DNA from: Dyella sp. GSA-30
GTDB lineage: Bacteria; Pseudomonadota; Gammaproteobacteria; Xanthomonadales; Rhodanobacteraceae
Direction of reading: 5' to 3'
Assembly: GCF_027924605.1 (NCBI RefSeq)
Contig: NZ_AP027042.1
Span: 4,937,524-5,001,523 of the forward strand
DNA: 64,000 nt
Shown here piece by piece: positions 19,377 to 27,516 of the stretch; position 1 is the stretch's first letter; each line of letters starts with the position of its first letter. A program made the position numbers and the translations under genes. The notes under the pieces were generated by a model, which ran no database searches, was not told the DNA's origin, and saw only the letters and a program-made list of their open reading frames with translations.

Positions 19377-20891
19377 TCAGCGCTTGCAAACCACACCGAC
19401 CGCTTTGAAAGCGTCGACAACATCCGACGATTTCAGCCCCAGATCAGTAGCTGCGCTGACTACCCCACAGGCACCGCCATCGAAGGTCTCGCTGGCCTTC
19501 CAATACAGCATATTGGCGCGGGCAAAAGCCTTGAAGGCTTTCTCGGGATTCCAGTCGTCGCTCTTGACCAGTTCGCAATATGCCTTGTTGTAGACACCGC
19601 TCGAATAGTGCACATCCAGGCCGTTGTAGTACTTGCTTGCATGGTCGATCGACCTACCGTCGCGCCTCGGCTCGCACATGTAACGCAGGGCGCTGTTTTT
19701 TGCCTTGACGATATCGGCACCCACCATCTGGTCGCTTTCTCCACGATCGAACCACTCGGCCGCATCGCCCGCCATGTCGGAGAACGCTTCGTTCATTCCG
19801 CCCGACTGCCGGGAGTAGACCAAGCCTGAGTTCTGCTCGGTGAAGCCGTGACTGACCTCATGTGCAATGACATCGAGGCCAACCAGCGGATAAAACGCCG
19901 ATTGCCCATCGCCGAAAGCCATTTGCCGGCCATTCCAGAACGCGTTCTCGTAGTTCCTTCCATAGTGCACCATCAAGGCCAGGCGCGCCTTGAGCGGCGA
20001 GGCATCCAGGTAGGAGCGGTACATGTCGAACACGACCTGGCCAAAATGATGCGCGTCGTTGATCGGGCCATAGCCGCCGTTGACAGCATCACCTTGGCTG
20101 GTCGGGCAAAGGAATTGCCAGATCGCGCCGCTGCCAAGATTGGTCGAGTTCTTTAAATGGTATGTGGCCACGTTCTCCGTTTCGGTGCTGCAGTACGCGC
20201 CGCTTTGTTTGACGTTCAAAGCGGCCAGACCGCTCTCTCCATAGATGTAACGCCCGGTTTTTTCGTTACCGCCTGGCCCATGTGCTTCGGCGTGCGTCAA
20301 ACCTTCCCACTGTTCAAGCACTTCACCGGTGTCGGCATCCATGATGGCAGTGGGCCGCGATGGATGTTCGCCGCCGACAAAATAGGACAAGTGATAAGCC
20401 AACCTTGCCTTGCCATTCTCTTGCGGGTAGATCATGAGCGTGGCATCACGAGGCTCGACCGTGGCATTGACCGCCGCGATCGATTGTTTGCGCAGTAGAT
20501 CCATGGCCTGCATCGAGCTGAGTTTTGGCTGCATGCGCGGCAGATCGGTAGCCAGACCGACGTAGACATCGCCTTGTTGCCGCGTCACCACGTCACCGTC
20601 GCCGGCTTCGACAGTCGCGGTGGCGCCGAAGATGGGGATCCCACGCCAGGTCTGTTGCATGCGCACGGTACGCGTGCCATGGACGGTCGGCGCCGAACGT
20701 GTCACCTCAAGGCGGCTGAAACTTTCCAGGCCCATATTGCCGGCAAGGTCCGCTACCGTTACCGGAGCTGCGGATTTGAACGACATCTTGCCTATTTCTT
20801 TTTTTTCCGCCGCCTGCGCGGACGAGGCCAACATGGCCAAAACGATAGCCAACCCCAGCTGGGAACGCGCCATCCTTAGTACGTTGCTCAT
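19377..20891 (-). CDS. Secreted M4 (thermolysin-like) metalloprotease B
   Basis: The 504-residue precursor repeats the plan of metalloprotease A: signal peptide ending SSAQA, FTP-like region (MQQTWRGIPIFGATATVEA), PepSY-like region, and M4 domain with HEVSHGFTEQ (His344, His348), GGMNEAFSDMAGD and VHYSSGVYNKAYC. All catalytic and zinc residues are present. The two proteins are close over the catalytic domain (both have NDAHH, YGRNYENAFWNG or its equivalent, and KAFARANMLYW), so they arose by tandem duplication. The start at 20891 is supported by AGGAAAGG just upstream. Confidence 0.92.
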   Translation of the reverse strand: MSNVLRMARSQLGLAIVLAMLASSAQAAEKKEIGKMSFKSAAPVTVADLAGNMGLESFSRLEVTRSAPTVHGTRTVRMQQTWRGIPIFGATATVEAGDGDVVTRQQGDVYVGLATDLPRMQPKLSSMQAMDLLRKQSIAAVNATVEPRDATLMIYPQENGKARLAYHLSYFVGGEHPSRPTAIMDADTGEVLEQWEGLTHAEAHGPGGNEKTGRYIYGESGLAALNVKQSGAYCSTETENVATYHLKNSTNLGSGAIWQFLCPTSQGDAVNGGYGPINDAHHFGQVVFDMYRSYLDASPLKARLALMVHYGRNYENAFWNGRQMAFGDGQSAFYPLVGLDVIAHEVSHGFTEQNSGLVYSRQSGGMNEAFSDMAGDAAEWFDRGESDQMVGADIVKAKNSALRYMCEPRRDGRSIDHASKYYNGLDVHYSSGVYNKAYCELVKSDDWNPEKAFKAFARANMLYWKASETFDGGACGVVSAATDLGLKSSDVVDAFKAVGVVCKR

Positions 20892-21088
20892 AGCCTTTCC
20901 TCTCGTTGATTCGCGATAAGTCGAGCTGTCGATGGACATCGACAAACCAGACGCAAACCAGACTAGAGCGAGCAGAACGGACGCCATATCCGCGCGGCGC
21001 CACTATCGTGGGTCAGGAAAAACCAATGACTATGCGCAATAAAACGTTGGTCGGCACAAACCTATTCCCCAGCCGTTCCAGAGAACCT

Positions 21089-21646
21089 TTACAGCATGCC
21101 AGTCTCAAGCTTGGCAGCATCGGACATCATCGAATGATTCCACGGCGGGTCGAACACCAGGTCGACATCCGCTTCGGACACGGTGGGAATCAATTCGAGT
21201 TTGGTACGCGCATCGTCGATGAGGATGTCGCCCATGCCACAACCGGGCGCGGTCAGCGTCATCTTTACGTACACCTTGCGCTGCTGTTCGGCGGCCGCCT
21301 CGACACTCACATCGTAGACGAGGCCCAGCTCGACGACATTGATCGGAATTTCCGGATCGAACACCGTGCGCAGTTGCTGCCACACGAGTTTTTCAACATC
21401 GGCGTCCGAGGCGTTATCGGCCAGCTCCAGTGGCGGCAACGGCTCCTTGCCCAATGCATCGGCGTCATTGCCGGCAATGCGGAACAGGTTGCCTTCGACG
21501 TACACGGTGAAGCTGCCGCCCAGGGCCTGCGTGATATAGCCGATCTGGCCGGCCGGCAGCACCACCGGCTCGCCTTGCGGCACCATGATGGCTGCGCAGT
21601 CGCGCTCCAACGTGAAAGGCTCGCTGCTTAGACTGAAACCGCTCAT
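21089..21646 (-). CDS. sufT: Putative Fe-S cluster assembly protein SufT
   Basis: The 185-residue protein has an N-terminal region typical of bacterial SufT (ERDCAAIMVPQGEPVVLPAG) fused to a DUF59/MIP18 domain (ADVEKLVWQQLRTVFDPEIPINVVELGLVYDV, then LTAPGCGMGDIL with the conserved Cys). SufT assists maturation of iron-sulfur proteins. Here it stands alone; no sufBCDS genes are in the window. The start at 21646 (MSGFSLSSEPF) is chosen because the longer upstream read shows no homology. It is divergent from a small membrane-protein gene. Confidence 0.87.
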   Translation of the reverse strand: MSGFSLSSEPFTLERDCAAIMVPQGEPVVLPAGQIGYITQALGGSFTVYVEGNLFRIAGNDADALGKEPLPPLELADNASDADVEKLVWQQLRTVFDPEIPINVVELGLVYDVSVEAAAEQQRKVYVKMTLTAPGCGMGDILIDDARTKLELIPTVSEADVDLVFDPPWNHSMMSDAAKLETGML

Positions 21647-21840
21647 GCCAACCCTGTTCGATACCTTGATGTAGACGTAGCCGGATGCCACGCCAAGCCG
21701 CCTATTATGCGCCCGGCGACAGGGGCTTCCCAATGGAAATCGGGCCAGCGCCATGCTTTCTCAAGGTGCGCAGGCCCCATCGCCGGGCCGATTACCTGTC
21801 ATGCACGTTATGATGCCGGTTTTGCCCCAGGGACAGCCGG

Positions 21841-21888
21841 ATGTCAGAAACCCCTATTCGCCTCGCCTTGGCCGGACCGTTGCAATGA
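21841..21888 (+). CDS. Possible 15-codon leader ORF
   Basis: A short frame (ATG TCA GAA ... CAA TGA, product MSETPIRLALAGPLQ) ends in TGA that overlaps the ATG of the next gene as ATGA. GGGAC lies just upstream of its start. The exact overlap suggests coupled translation, but a chance frame or a longer N-terminus of the membrane protein cannot be excluded. Confidence 0.3.
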   Translation: MSETPIRLALAGPLQ

Positions 21889-22331
21889 GCGCGCGTCGCT
21901 TGCTGGGCTTCGTTTTTGCCTTGATCTGCACAGCGATGATCGGCCTGGCCGCGGGGGCGATCTGGCTGGTGCCTACGATCCTGGTGAGCAAGCTGATGCC
22001 TTGGCTGGCCATCCCGATCGGCTGGATCCTGGGCCGCATCGTTCGCGGCTGGGTCAATCCGGGAGGACGCACCGGCGCTGCCGTGCTTGCAGGCCTTGCG
22101 ATGATCGTAGCCTCGGCTTATCTGGTGGTACTGGTCGCCGGAGCACGTATCGCCGGCTCACTGGGCCTGGGTTTCTTCGACACGCTGCGCGTGGCGGGCA
22201 TTGGCTTGCTGACCGATATCGCCCGGATGACGCTTACGGGTGGCGATATCGTCTGGTACTCGGCCGGCACGGTTCTAGCGGTCATGGGCGCCCTCCACCG
22301 AGGCCGAGCGGCGGCGCCCTCGAGCAGCTAG
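21885..22331 (+). CDS. Small integral membrane protein, function unknown
   Basis: The 148-residue product has four hydrophobic helices (LLGFVFALICTAMIGLAAGA; ILVSKLMPWLAIPIGWILG; AAVLAGLAMIVASAYLVVLV; a C-terminal helix IVWYSAGTVLAVMGAL). I do not recognise the family; the helix pattern resembles small permease-like proteins of Xanthomonadales. The start at 21885 overlaps the stop of the candidate leader. The stop overlaps the stop of the convergent pntB gene (ctag). Confidence 0.65.
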   Translation: MSARRLLGFVFALICTAMIGLAAGAIWLVPTILVSKLMPWLAIPIGWILGRIVRGWVNPGGRTGAAVLAGLAMIVASAYLVVLVAGARIAGSLGLGFFDTLRVAGIGLLTDIARMTLTGGDIVWYSAGTVLAVMGALHRGRAAAPSSS

Positions 22332-23758
22332 GTGTCGAGTGTTTTCAAGGCCGCGACCAGCGCACCGGCAGCAGCCTGCCCGTCGCCATAGAGCATGCGC
22401 GCGTTATCGGCGTAGAACAGCGCGTTCTCGATACCGGCAAAACCGGTGCCCTTGCCCCGTTTGACCACGATCACCTGACGGGCGTCGGCGACATCCAGAA
22501 TCGGCATGCCGTAGATCGGCGATGCCGGGTCCGTTTTGGCCAACGGGTTGACCACATCGTTGGCGCCAATGACCAGAGCCACATCGGTGGCGTGAAACTC
22601 CGGGTTGATGTCGTCCATATCGGCAATCAGGTCGTAAGGCACGCCGGCCTCGGCCAGCAGGACGTTCATGTGCCCCGGCATGCGCCCAGCCACCGGGTGA
22701 ATGGCGAATTTCACCTTCACCCCGCGCGCGATCAGCAACTGCGCGAATTCCCACACCTTGTGCTGAGCCTGGGCCACGGCCATGCCATAACCGGGCACGA
22801 TGACGACGCGCTCGGCGTAGGCCATCATCACGGCCGCATCGGACGCTTCGATCGGCTTCTGCGCCCCCTCGATCGCCTGGGCCACGCCGCCGCCGGCGCC
22901 GAAATTGCCGAACAATACGTTGCCGATCGAGCGATTCATGGCCTTGGCCATGAGCTGGGTCAGCAAGGTACCCGCCGCGCCGACTACCGTACCGGCGATG
23001 ATCATCGCCTCGTTCTGCAGCACGAAGCCCTCGAACGCCACCGCCAGACCGGTAAAAGCGTTATAGAGCGAGATCACCACCGGCATATCGGCGCCGCCGA
23101 TCGGCAGGGTCATCATCAGGCCGAACAGCAACGCCAGCGCAAAAAACGCTCCGATCAACGGCAGGGTCAAGTGGCCCGACGCCAGCAACGCACCGATCAC
23201 CACGGCGCCGGCCAGTACCAACATGTTGACGACGCGCTGCCCCGGGAACACGAAACGCCGGTCCAGCCAGCCCTGTAACTTGGCGAAGGCAATCAATGAA
23301 CCGGAAAAGCTCACTGCACCGATCAAAGCACCCAGGACGGCCAATGCAAGTTGCGGCGTGGAGGGCGCCGAGCCGCCATTGGCGGTGAACTGGCCGCCAT
23401 CGATCATGACGACTGAACGGCCGGCATAGCCGATCAGCTCGGCCGCGCCGATCGCGGCCGCTGCGCCGCCGCCCATACCGTTATAGAGCGCCACCATCTG
23501 CGGCATGGCCGTCATGGCCACTCGCCGCCCCGACCACCAGGCCGCGGCGACGCCGATCAGTACGGCAGCCAGCATCAATCCGCGGTTATGCAGATCCGGC
23601 AAAGCGAAAGTTGCTACGACGGCCAGCAGCATCCCTACGCCCGCCCACACGATGCCGCCCCGCGCCGTGCGCGGCGAGCTCATGCGTTTCAGGCCCAGAA
23701 TGAACAGTAATGCAGCGAGGAAATAGCAGGCTTTGATCAGGTCCGGCAGCCAGGCCAT
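22328..23758 (-). CDS. pntB: NAD(P) transhydrogenase subunit beta
   Basis: The 476-residue protein has eight to nine membrane helices in the first 280 residues and the NADP-binding domain III at the C-terminus, with VIVPGYGMAVAQAQHKVWEF, HPVAGRMPGHMNVLLAEAGVPYD and NDVVNP as clear marks. With the two alpha polypeptides it forms the proton-translocating transhydrogenase that drives NADP reduction by NADH. The start overlaps the pntAB stop as TGATG. In contrast to the usual compact operon, pntAA is about 2.2 kb upstream behind other genes. Confidence 0.95.
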   Translation of the reverse strand: MAWLPDLIKACYFLAALLFILGLKRMSSPRTARGGIVWAGVGMLLAVVATFALPDLHNRGLMLAAVLIGVAAAWWSGRRVAMTAMPQMVALYNGMGGGAAAAIGAAELIGYAGRSVVMIDGGQFTANGGSAPSTPQLALAVLGALIGAVSFSGSLIAFAKLQGWLDRRFVFPGQRVVNMLVLAGAVVIGALLASGHLTLPLIGAFFALALLFGLMMTLPIGGADMPVVISLYNAFTGLAVAFEGFVLQNEAMIIAGTVVGAAGTLLTQLMAKAMNRSIGNVLFGNFGAGGGVAQAIEGAQKPIEASDAAVMMAYAERVVIVPGYGMAVAQAQHKVWEFAQLLIARGVKVKFAIHPVAGRMPGHMNVLLAEAGVPYDLIADMDDINPEFHATDVALVIGANDVVNPLAKTDPASPIYGMPILDVADARQVIVVKRGKGTGFAGIENALFYADNARMLYGDGQAAAGALVAALKTLDT

Positions 23759-24066
23759 CACTTGGCCCCCTCGCTGCCCGGCTTGGGCTTGCTGGTCTTG
23801 AACATTTCCAGCATCCGCTCAGTCACCACGTAGCCGCCGGCGGCGTTCCCCGCGCCCAGCAGCACCCCGGCGAAACCTATCGCGATTTCGAACGAAGTTT
23901 CGGCATGCCCTAGCGCAATCATGGCTCCGACCAGCACAATGCCGTGGATGAAATTCGACCCGGACATCAAAGGTGTGTGCAGAATCACCGGTACTCGCGC
24001 GATGATCTCGTAACCGGTGAATGCGGCGAGCATGAAGATATATAGCGCCAGGAACCCGTCGATCAT
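23758..24066 (-). CDS. pntAB: NAD(P) transhydrogenase alpha-2 membrane subunit
   Basis: This 102-residue protein has three hydrophobic helices and the family segment GYEIIARVPVILHTPLMSGSNFIHGIVLVGA, equal to the membrane part of PntA when alpha is split. It is coupled to pntB by a TGATG overlap. Its start lies about 10 bases from the first frame of the divergent sigma-factor region, so the promoter must lie within 24067-24160. Confidence 0.95.
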   Translation of the reverse strand: MIDGFLALYIFMLAAFTGYEIIARVPVILHTPLMSGSNFIHGIVLVGAMIALGHAETSFEIAIGFAGVLLGAGNAAGGYVVTERMLEMFKTSKPKPGSEGAK

Positions 24067-24159
24067 GACCCCTCCGTGCCGAACCCCCGTGGTTCGGCCA
24101 TCATACGGTCGCAGGTCAACGCGCGCGAGCCTGCCGCGTTGATGTCGGGGGACGAATCA

Positions 24160-24795
24160 ATGGAGTCTCAGGATGCGCGATCCGACGACGACGCGGACGA
24201 CGACGCCATGAACAGCGCAGTCTCCGCTCTCGACACGGACCTGATGACCGACGACGCCCGAGCGGCGCCGGCGACGCTGGACGCTTTCCTGAGCCAGGTG
24301 GAACGGCGTGCGTTCCGGCTGGCCGAGTTGAACCTGGGCAACCGCGAGGATGCCCTGGACGCCGTACAGGACGCGATGTTGCGTCTGGTCAAGCACTACC
24401 GCGACAAACCCGCGCAGGAATGGACGCCGCTGTTCTGGGGCATCCTGCGCCGCCGTATCGTGGACCTGCAGCGCCGCCGCAAGGTCCGCTCCATCATGGT
24501 CGGCTGGCTGGGTGGCGGCCGCGATGATGACGGCGATGAACTACCAAGTTGGGACCCGGCCGATAACGGCCCGGGTCCGATGGACCGACTGCAGGATGCA
24601 CAGTCGTATGCGGACATGGCGGCAGCCGTGAAAAAACTGCCACAGCGCCAGCGCGAGGCTTTCATGCTGCGCGTGCTGGAAGGCCTGGACGTCGCCGAGA
24701 CGGCACAGGCTATGGGCTGTTCCGAAGGCAGCGTGAAAACCCATCTGTCGCGCGCGATGCAACATTTGCGCGATCAATTGGAGGAATGGCGATGA
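24160..24795 (+). CDS. ECF-type RNA polymerase sigma factor
   Basis: The 211-residue protein has sigma region 2 (LDAFLSQVERRAFRLAELNLGNREDALDAVQDAMLRLVKHY) and region 4 (KKLPQRQREAFMLRVLEGLDVAETAQAMGCSEGSVKTHLSRAMQHL), with no regions 1 or 3, as in extracytoplasmic-function sigma factors. The acidic N-terminal extension is uncertain: the start at 24160 has GGGGGAC seven bases upstream and is preferred over several other ATGs. The stop overlaps the next gene as ATGA. The downstream membrane protein is in the place of an anti-sigma factor. Confidence 0.85.
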   Translation: MESQDARSDDDADDDAMNSAVSALDTDLMTDDARAAPATLDAFLSQVERRAFRLAELNLGNREDALDAVQDAMLRLVKHYRDKPAQEWTPLFWGILRRRIVDLQRRRKVRSIMVGWLGGGRDDDGDELPSWDPADNGPGPMDRLQDAQSYADMAAAVKKLPQRQREAFMLRVLEGLDVAETAQAMGCSEGSVKTHLSRAMQHLRDQLEEWR

Positions 24796-25202
24796 ACGCG
24801 CCAAAACATTCCATCGATCATCGGTCTCTCGAGCAGCGCGCCCGCGCGCTTTATCGCGAGGCATCGCACACCATCGACCCGGCCACCGCCGGTCGACTGC
24901 GCGCAGCGCGCCGCACCGCGCTCGAAGCCGCCCAAAAGCCTGCGCAACCACGCGGGGTACGCATGCTGCTGCCGACCGGTGCACTCGCTGCGGTCGCACT
25001 GGCCGTGCTGATGGCCTGGTCGCCGCTGCAAAATCGCGGCAACGATGCCTTGCAGGCGCAGATGAATATCGCCAGGGCTATCGATGCCGACAGCGACCTG
25101 CCGCCCGATCCGGATAAAGCCGACCCTGGCATGGTTCAGAACCTCGACTTCTACGATTGGCTGGCATCCAATAACAACTCATCCTCTCAGGCGAATCGGT
25201 AA
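24792..25202 (+). CDS. DUF3619-like membrane protein, possible anti-sigma factor
   Basis: The 136-residue protein has a cytoplasmic N-terminal helical part (LEQRARALYREASHTIDPATAGRLRAAR), one membrane helix (LLPTGALAAVALAVLMAW, about 60-77) and a short periplasmic tail ending in DFYDWLASNN. This layout fits the DUF3619 proteins coupled to ECF sigma genes, which are thought to act as anti-sigma factors. The link is by context (ATGA overlap with the sigma gene), not by a zinc-binding motif, which is absent. Confidence 0.7.
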   Translation: MNAPKHSIDHRSLEQRARALYREASHTIDPATAGRLRAARRTALEAAQKPAQPRGVRMLLPTGALAAVALAVLMAWSPLQNRGNDALQAQMNIARAIDADSDLPPDPDKADPGMVQNLDFYDWLASNNNSSSQANR

Positions 25203-25204
25203 GC

Positions 25205-25714
25205 ATGCCATTGCGTCGTTTCGCCTTGTCGCTGTGCCTGGTAACGCTGCTCGCAGGCACAGCGGCGCCTCTGTGGGCACAAGCCGGACCACCTCCCGGC
25301 CAGGGCCAGGCGGCACCACGCCCCTGGAACAGCCTGTCGCCCGCCGAACGCGACATGCTGTCACCGATGGGGCCACAGTGGGACTCACTCAAGCCGGAAC
25401 GCCAGCAGCGCCTGCTGGAACGCGCTCAAGGCTGGAACCGGCTTCCGCCTGACCAGCGGCAGGAAGTGCGCGACCGCATCGCACAATGGCAACAGATGAC
25501 CCCCGAGCAGCGAGATCAGGCGCGCGAAAACATGCGCCGTTTCCAGCAACTGCCGCCCGAACAGCGCCAGCAACTGCACAACGCGTTCAAGCGCTTCCAG
25601 GAACTGCCACCCGACCGACGGGAGCAGTTGATCAAGCAGTTCCAGCAACAGCGTCCTGGAGGGCATCCGCCAGGGAGCATGGGACATCCTGGCGGCGGGC
25701 CGCCCAGGCATTGA
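25205..25714 (+). CDS. DUF3106 exported protein
   Basis: The 169-residue protein has a signal peptide (1-26) and a Gln/Arg/Pro-rich helical body made of short repeats of the form W..L.P..R..., for example WNSLSPAERDML, WDSLKPERQQRL, WNRLPPDQRQEV, FQQLPPEQRQQL, FQELPPDRREQL, spaced about 20 residues apart. This is the DUF3106 pattern, reminiscent of periplasmic stress proteins of the Spy/CpxP kind. It starts two bases after the DUF3619 stop and ends the sigma operon before a strong terminator. It may be the envelope effector of the sigma factor; that is inference. Confidence 0.82.
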   Translation: MPLRRFALSLCLVTLLAGTAAPLWAQAGPPPGQGQAAPRPWNSLSPAERDMLSPMGPQWDSLKPERQQRLLERAQGWNRLPPDQRQEVRDRIAQWQQMTPEQRDQARENMRRFQQLPPEQRQQLHNAFKRFQELPPDRREQLIKQFQQQRPGGHPPGSMGHPGGGPPRH

Positions 25715-25730
25715 CGAATAAGATGAAGAA

Positions 25731-25754
25731 AGCCGCGATATTCGCGGCTTTTTT
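25731..25754 (+). terminator. Rho-independent terminator of the ECF sigma operon
   Basis: Stem agccgcga/tcgcggct with loop tat, followed by six T residues (25749-25754). It lies 17 bases past the DUF3106 stop. Confidence 0.9.
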
Positions 25755-25798
25755 ATGTGGGCTTGTCGTTCCGGCATGCGCCAGTCTGGGCCGTGACT

Positions 25799-26176
25799 TC
25801 TCGACAAGCGATGCGAAGCGAGCGGTCAGCTCTTCGGGCCCCTCGGGAGCCGAGTGAGGTTTGGACGATCAGGCCCCGAAGGGGGACTCGGCATGGACGC
25901 CGAGTCCTTTTCGACAGGACATGGATGTCCTGTCGAAAAGCCCGGCCAAACCTCACGGTCCTGGAGCGCCGGAGGCGCGGAGGGGCGGCGTACTAGGGGT
26001 GTCCTTTCTTTGGTTATCTTTCTTTGGACAAGCAAAGAAAGTAACTCGCGCGCCGGCAGGCGGGCGAAACACGCCGCAGGCGACTTTCTAGCCGAAGCAC
26101 AGAACCAGAGCGATGCACACTCCAACGACAACCCAACACCGAAGCCACTGGATCCCGGCCTACGCCGGGATGACGA
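25799..26176. repeat. Structured intergenic element, type A copy 1
   Basis: This element is repeated at 49199-49617. Its left part is closed by an 11-bp stem (gtgaggtttgg 25854-25864 with ccaaacctcac 25946-25956) and contains three hairpins: cccc/gggg at 25874-25884, an 8-bp stem at 25885-25906 and a 15-bp stem at 25907-25940 with loop tgga. The right part has a stem gttatctttcttt/aaagaaagtaac (26013-26045), a hairpin with ggca loop (26051-26062) and a REP arm (26146-26175). Stems differ from the second copy by paired changes. The frames through it are proline/arginine-rich and not gene-like. It fills the gap between two convergent transcripts. Confidence 0.8.
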
Positions 26177-26189
26177 TGTAGCGGGAGTC

Positions 26190-26265
26190 GCGCAAACTTT
26201 TTCGTCACTGGCGAAATGACGATGCAGAGAAGCTGCGCGAGTTTTTCGCCCACTGGCGAAATGAG
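26190..26265. repeat. Imperfect 45-base tandem duplication
   Basis: Two copies of about 31 bases sharing tttttcg.c.cactggcgaaatga occur at 26190-26220 and 26235-26265, 45 bases apart. They lie just before the pntAA stop, next to the structured element. Confidence 0.65.
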
Positions 26266-26275
26266 GAGAAACTCA

Positions 26276-27376
26276 TCAGCCCTCGAAGCAAACGGTCCCC
26301 AACTTCACCACACAACTCTTACTCACCAACTCATCACCAAAATCAGGACTCAACACCCCATCACGCACCAACAACTCAGCAAAATTGAACACATTGCGCG
26401 CATACATCTCCGACGCATGCAACGGCGCCCCCGCCGGCAAATTCAACGGCCCAAGAATCGTCACCCCATGAAGCTCGACCCGCTCACCAGGCCGCGTCAG
26501 CTCACAATTGCCGCCACCCTCGGCCGCCAGATCGACAATCAAGGCGCCAGGTTTCATGCCTTCGACCATCGCGGCGGTAAGAATCTTCGGTGACGGACGC
26601 CCCGGCACCGCAGCCGTGGTCACGATCACATCGACCGACTTCACATGCTCGGCCAGCGCCTGCTGTTGCGCAGCGCGTTCCTCGGCGGAAAGCTCGCGTG
26701 CATAGCCGCCACTACCGGCAGCGCTGACGCCCAGCTGGACAAACTTCGCACCCAGCGACTCCACCTGTTCGCGCGTCTCCGGCCGCACGTCATAACCTTC
26801 GATCTGCGCACCCAGTCGGCGCGCCGTGGCGATTGCCTGCAGGCCGGCAACACCCGCTCCGATCACCAGCACGCGCGAGGGGCGGATAGTACCGGCGGCG
26901 GTCGTCAGCATCGGGAAAAATTTGGGCGCGGCTTCAGCGGCGATCAGCATCGCGCGATAACCGGCAACTGCCGCCTGCGAACTGAGCACATCCATCGCCT
27001 GCGCGCGCGTCGTGCGCGGCAACAGTTCCAGCGCAAAGGCGGTAATGCCCCGCTCGCCCATGGCGGCGATACGCTCCGCGGCACCATAGGGTCGCAACTG
27101 TCCGATCAACACACTGCCTGCGCGCAGGCGGGCTACCGTTGCATCGTCCGGCGGCAACACGCAGGCCAGCACATCCGCCTGCGCCAGAACTTCCGCAGCA
27201 TCGCCGAATTCGCCATCGACGTAGCTGGCATCGGGAAACCCGGCCGAAGCGCCGGCGCCATGCTCGAGCAAGACCCGAACCCCCTTGGCACGCAATTTCT
27301 TTGCAGTTTCCGGCGTAATCGCGACACGTCGCTCGCCAACGGCGGTTTCACGCAATGCGGCCACGGTGATCGGCAT
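26276..27376 (-). CDS. pntAA: NAD(P) transhydrogenase alpha-1 subunit
   Basis: The 366-residue soluble protein is domain I of the transhydrogenase. It has the alanine-dehydrogenase/PntA N-terminal fold (ETAVGERRVAITPETAKKL), the RQD-type loop region, and the NAD-binding fingerprint VLVIGAGVAGLQAIATARRLGA (about 168-189) followed by YDVRPETREQVESLGA. It binds NAD(H) and works with PntAB and PntB. The start at 27376 follows GGGAG with six-base spacing. It is on the same strand as pntAB-pntB but separated from them by an opposite-strand sigma operon and a repeat element, so it needs its own terminator or a long transcript. Confidence 0.94.
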   Translation of the reverse strand: MPITVAALRETAVGERRVAITPETAKKLRAKGVRVLLEHGAGASAGFPDASYVDGEFGDAAEVLAQADVLACVLPPDDATVARLRAGSVLIGQLRPYGAAERIAAMGERGITAFALELLPRTTRAQAMDVLSSQAAVAGYRAMLIAAEAAPKFFPMLTTAAGTIRPSRVLVIGAGVAGLQAIATARRLGAQIEGYDVRPETREQVESLGAKFVQLGVSAAGSGGYARELSAEERAAQQQALAEHVKSVDVIVTTAAVPGRPSPKILTAAMVEGMKPGALIVDLAAEGGGNCELTRPGERVELHGVTILGPLNLPAGAPLHASEMYARNVFNFAELLVRDGVLSPDFGDELVSKSCVVKLGTVCFEG

Positions 27377-27516
27377 CGGGGACTCCCTGCGGATGATTCG
27401 GGCCATCATAAGGCCTTAATGGACCGCGCTTGTACCCGGGGGGCACCTCGGGAGTAGACTGACCAGCCGCATACGGCATCGATACCCGGCGGGCAAGACG
27501 AGCTGGAGATCCATTG

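Noticed and set aside
24562-24570. GCCGATAA as a possible second FliA -10
   Set aside because: It is inside the ECF sigma gene and has no TAAA at the right distance. The same holds for the match near 28993 in the exonuclease gene.
25854-26219. 121-codon plus-strand frame through the type A element
   Set aside because: Its codons follow the hairpins, it has no ribosome site, and the second copy changes the amino acids while keeping base-pairing. It is a repeat shadow, not a gene.
26190-26265. Possible CRISPR-like direct repeats
   Set aside because: Only two imperfect copies with a short spacer, no leader and no cas genes.
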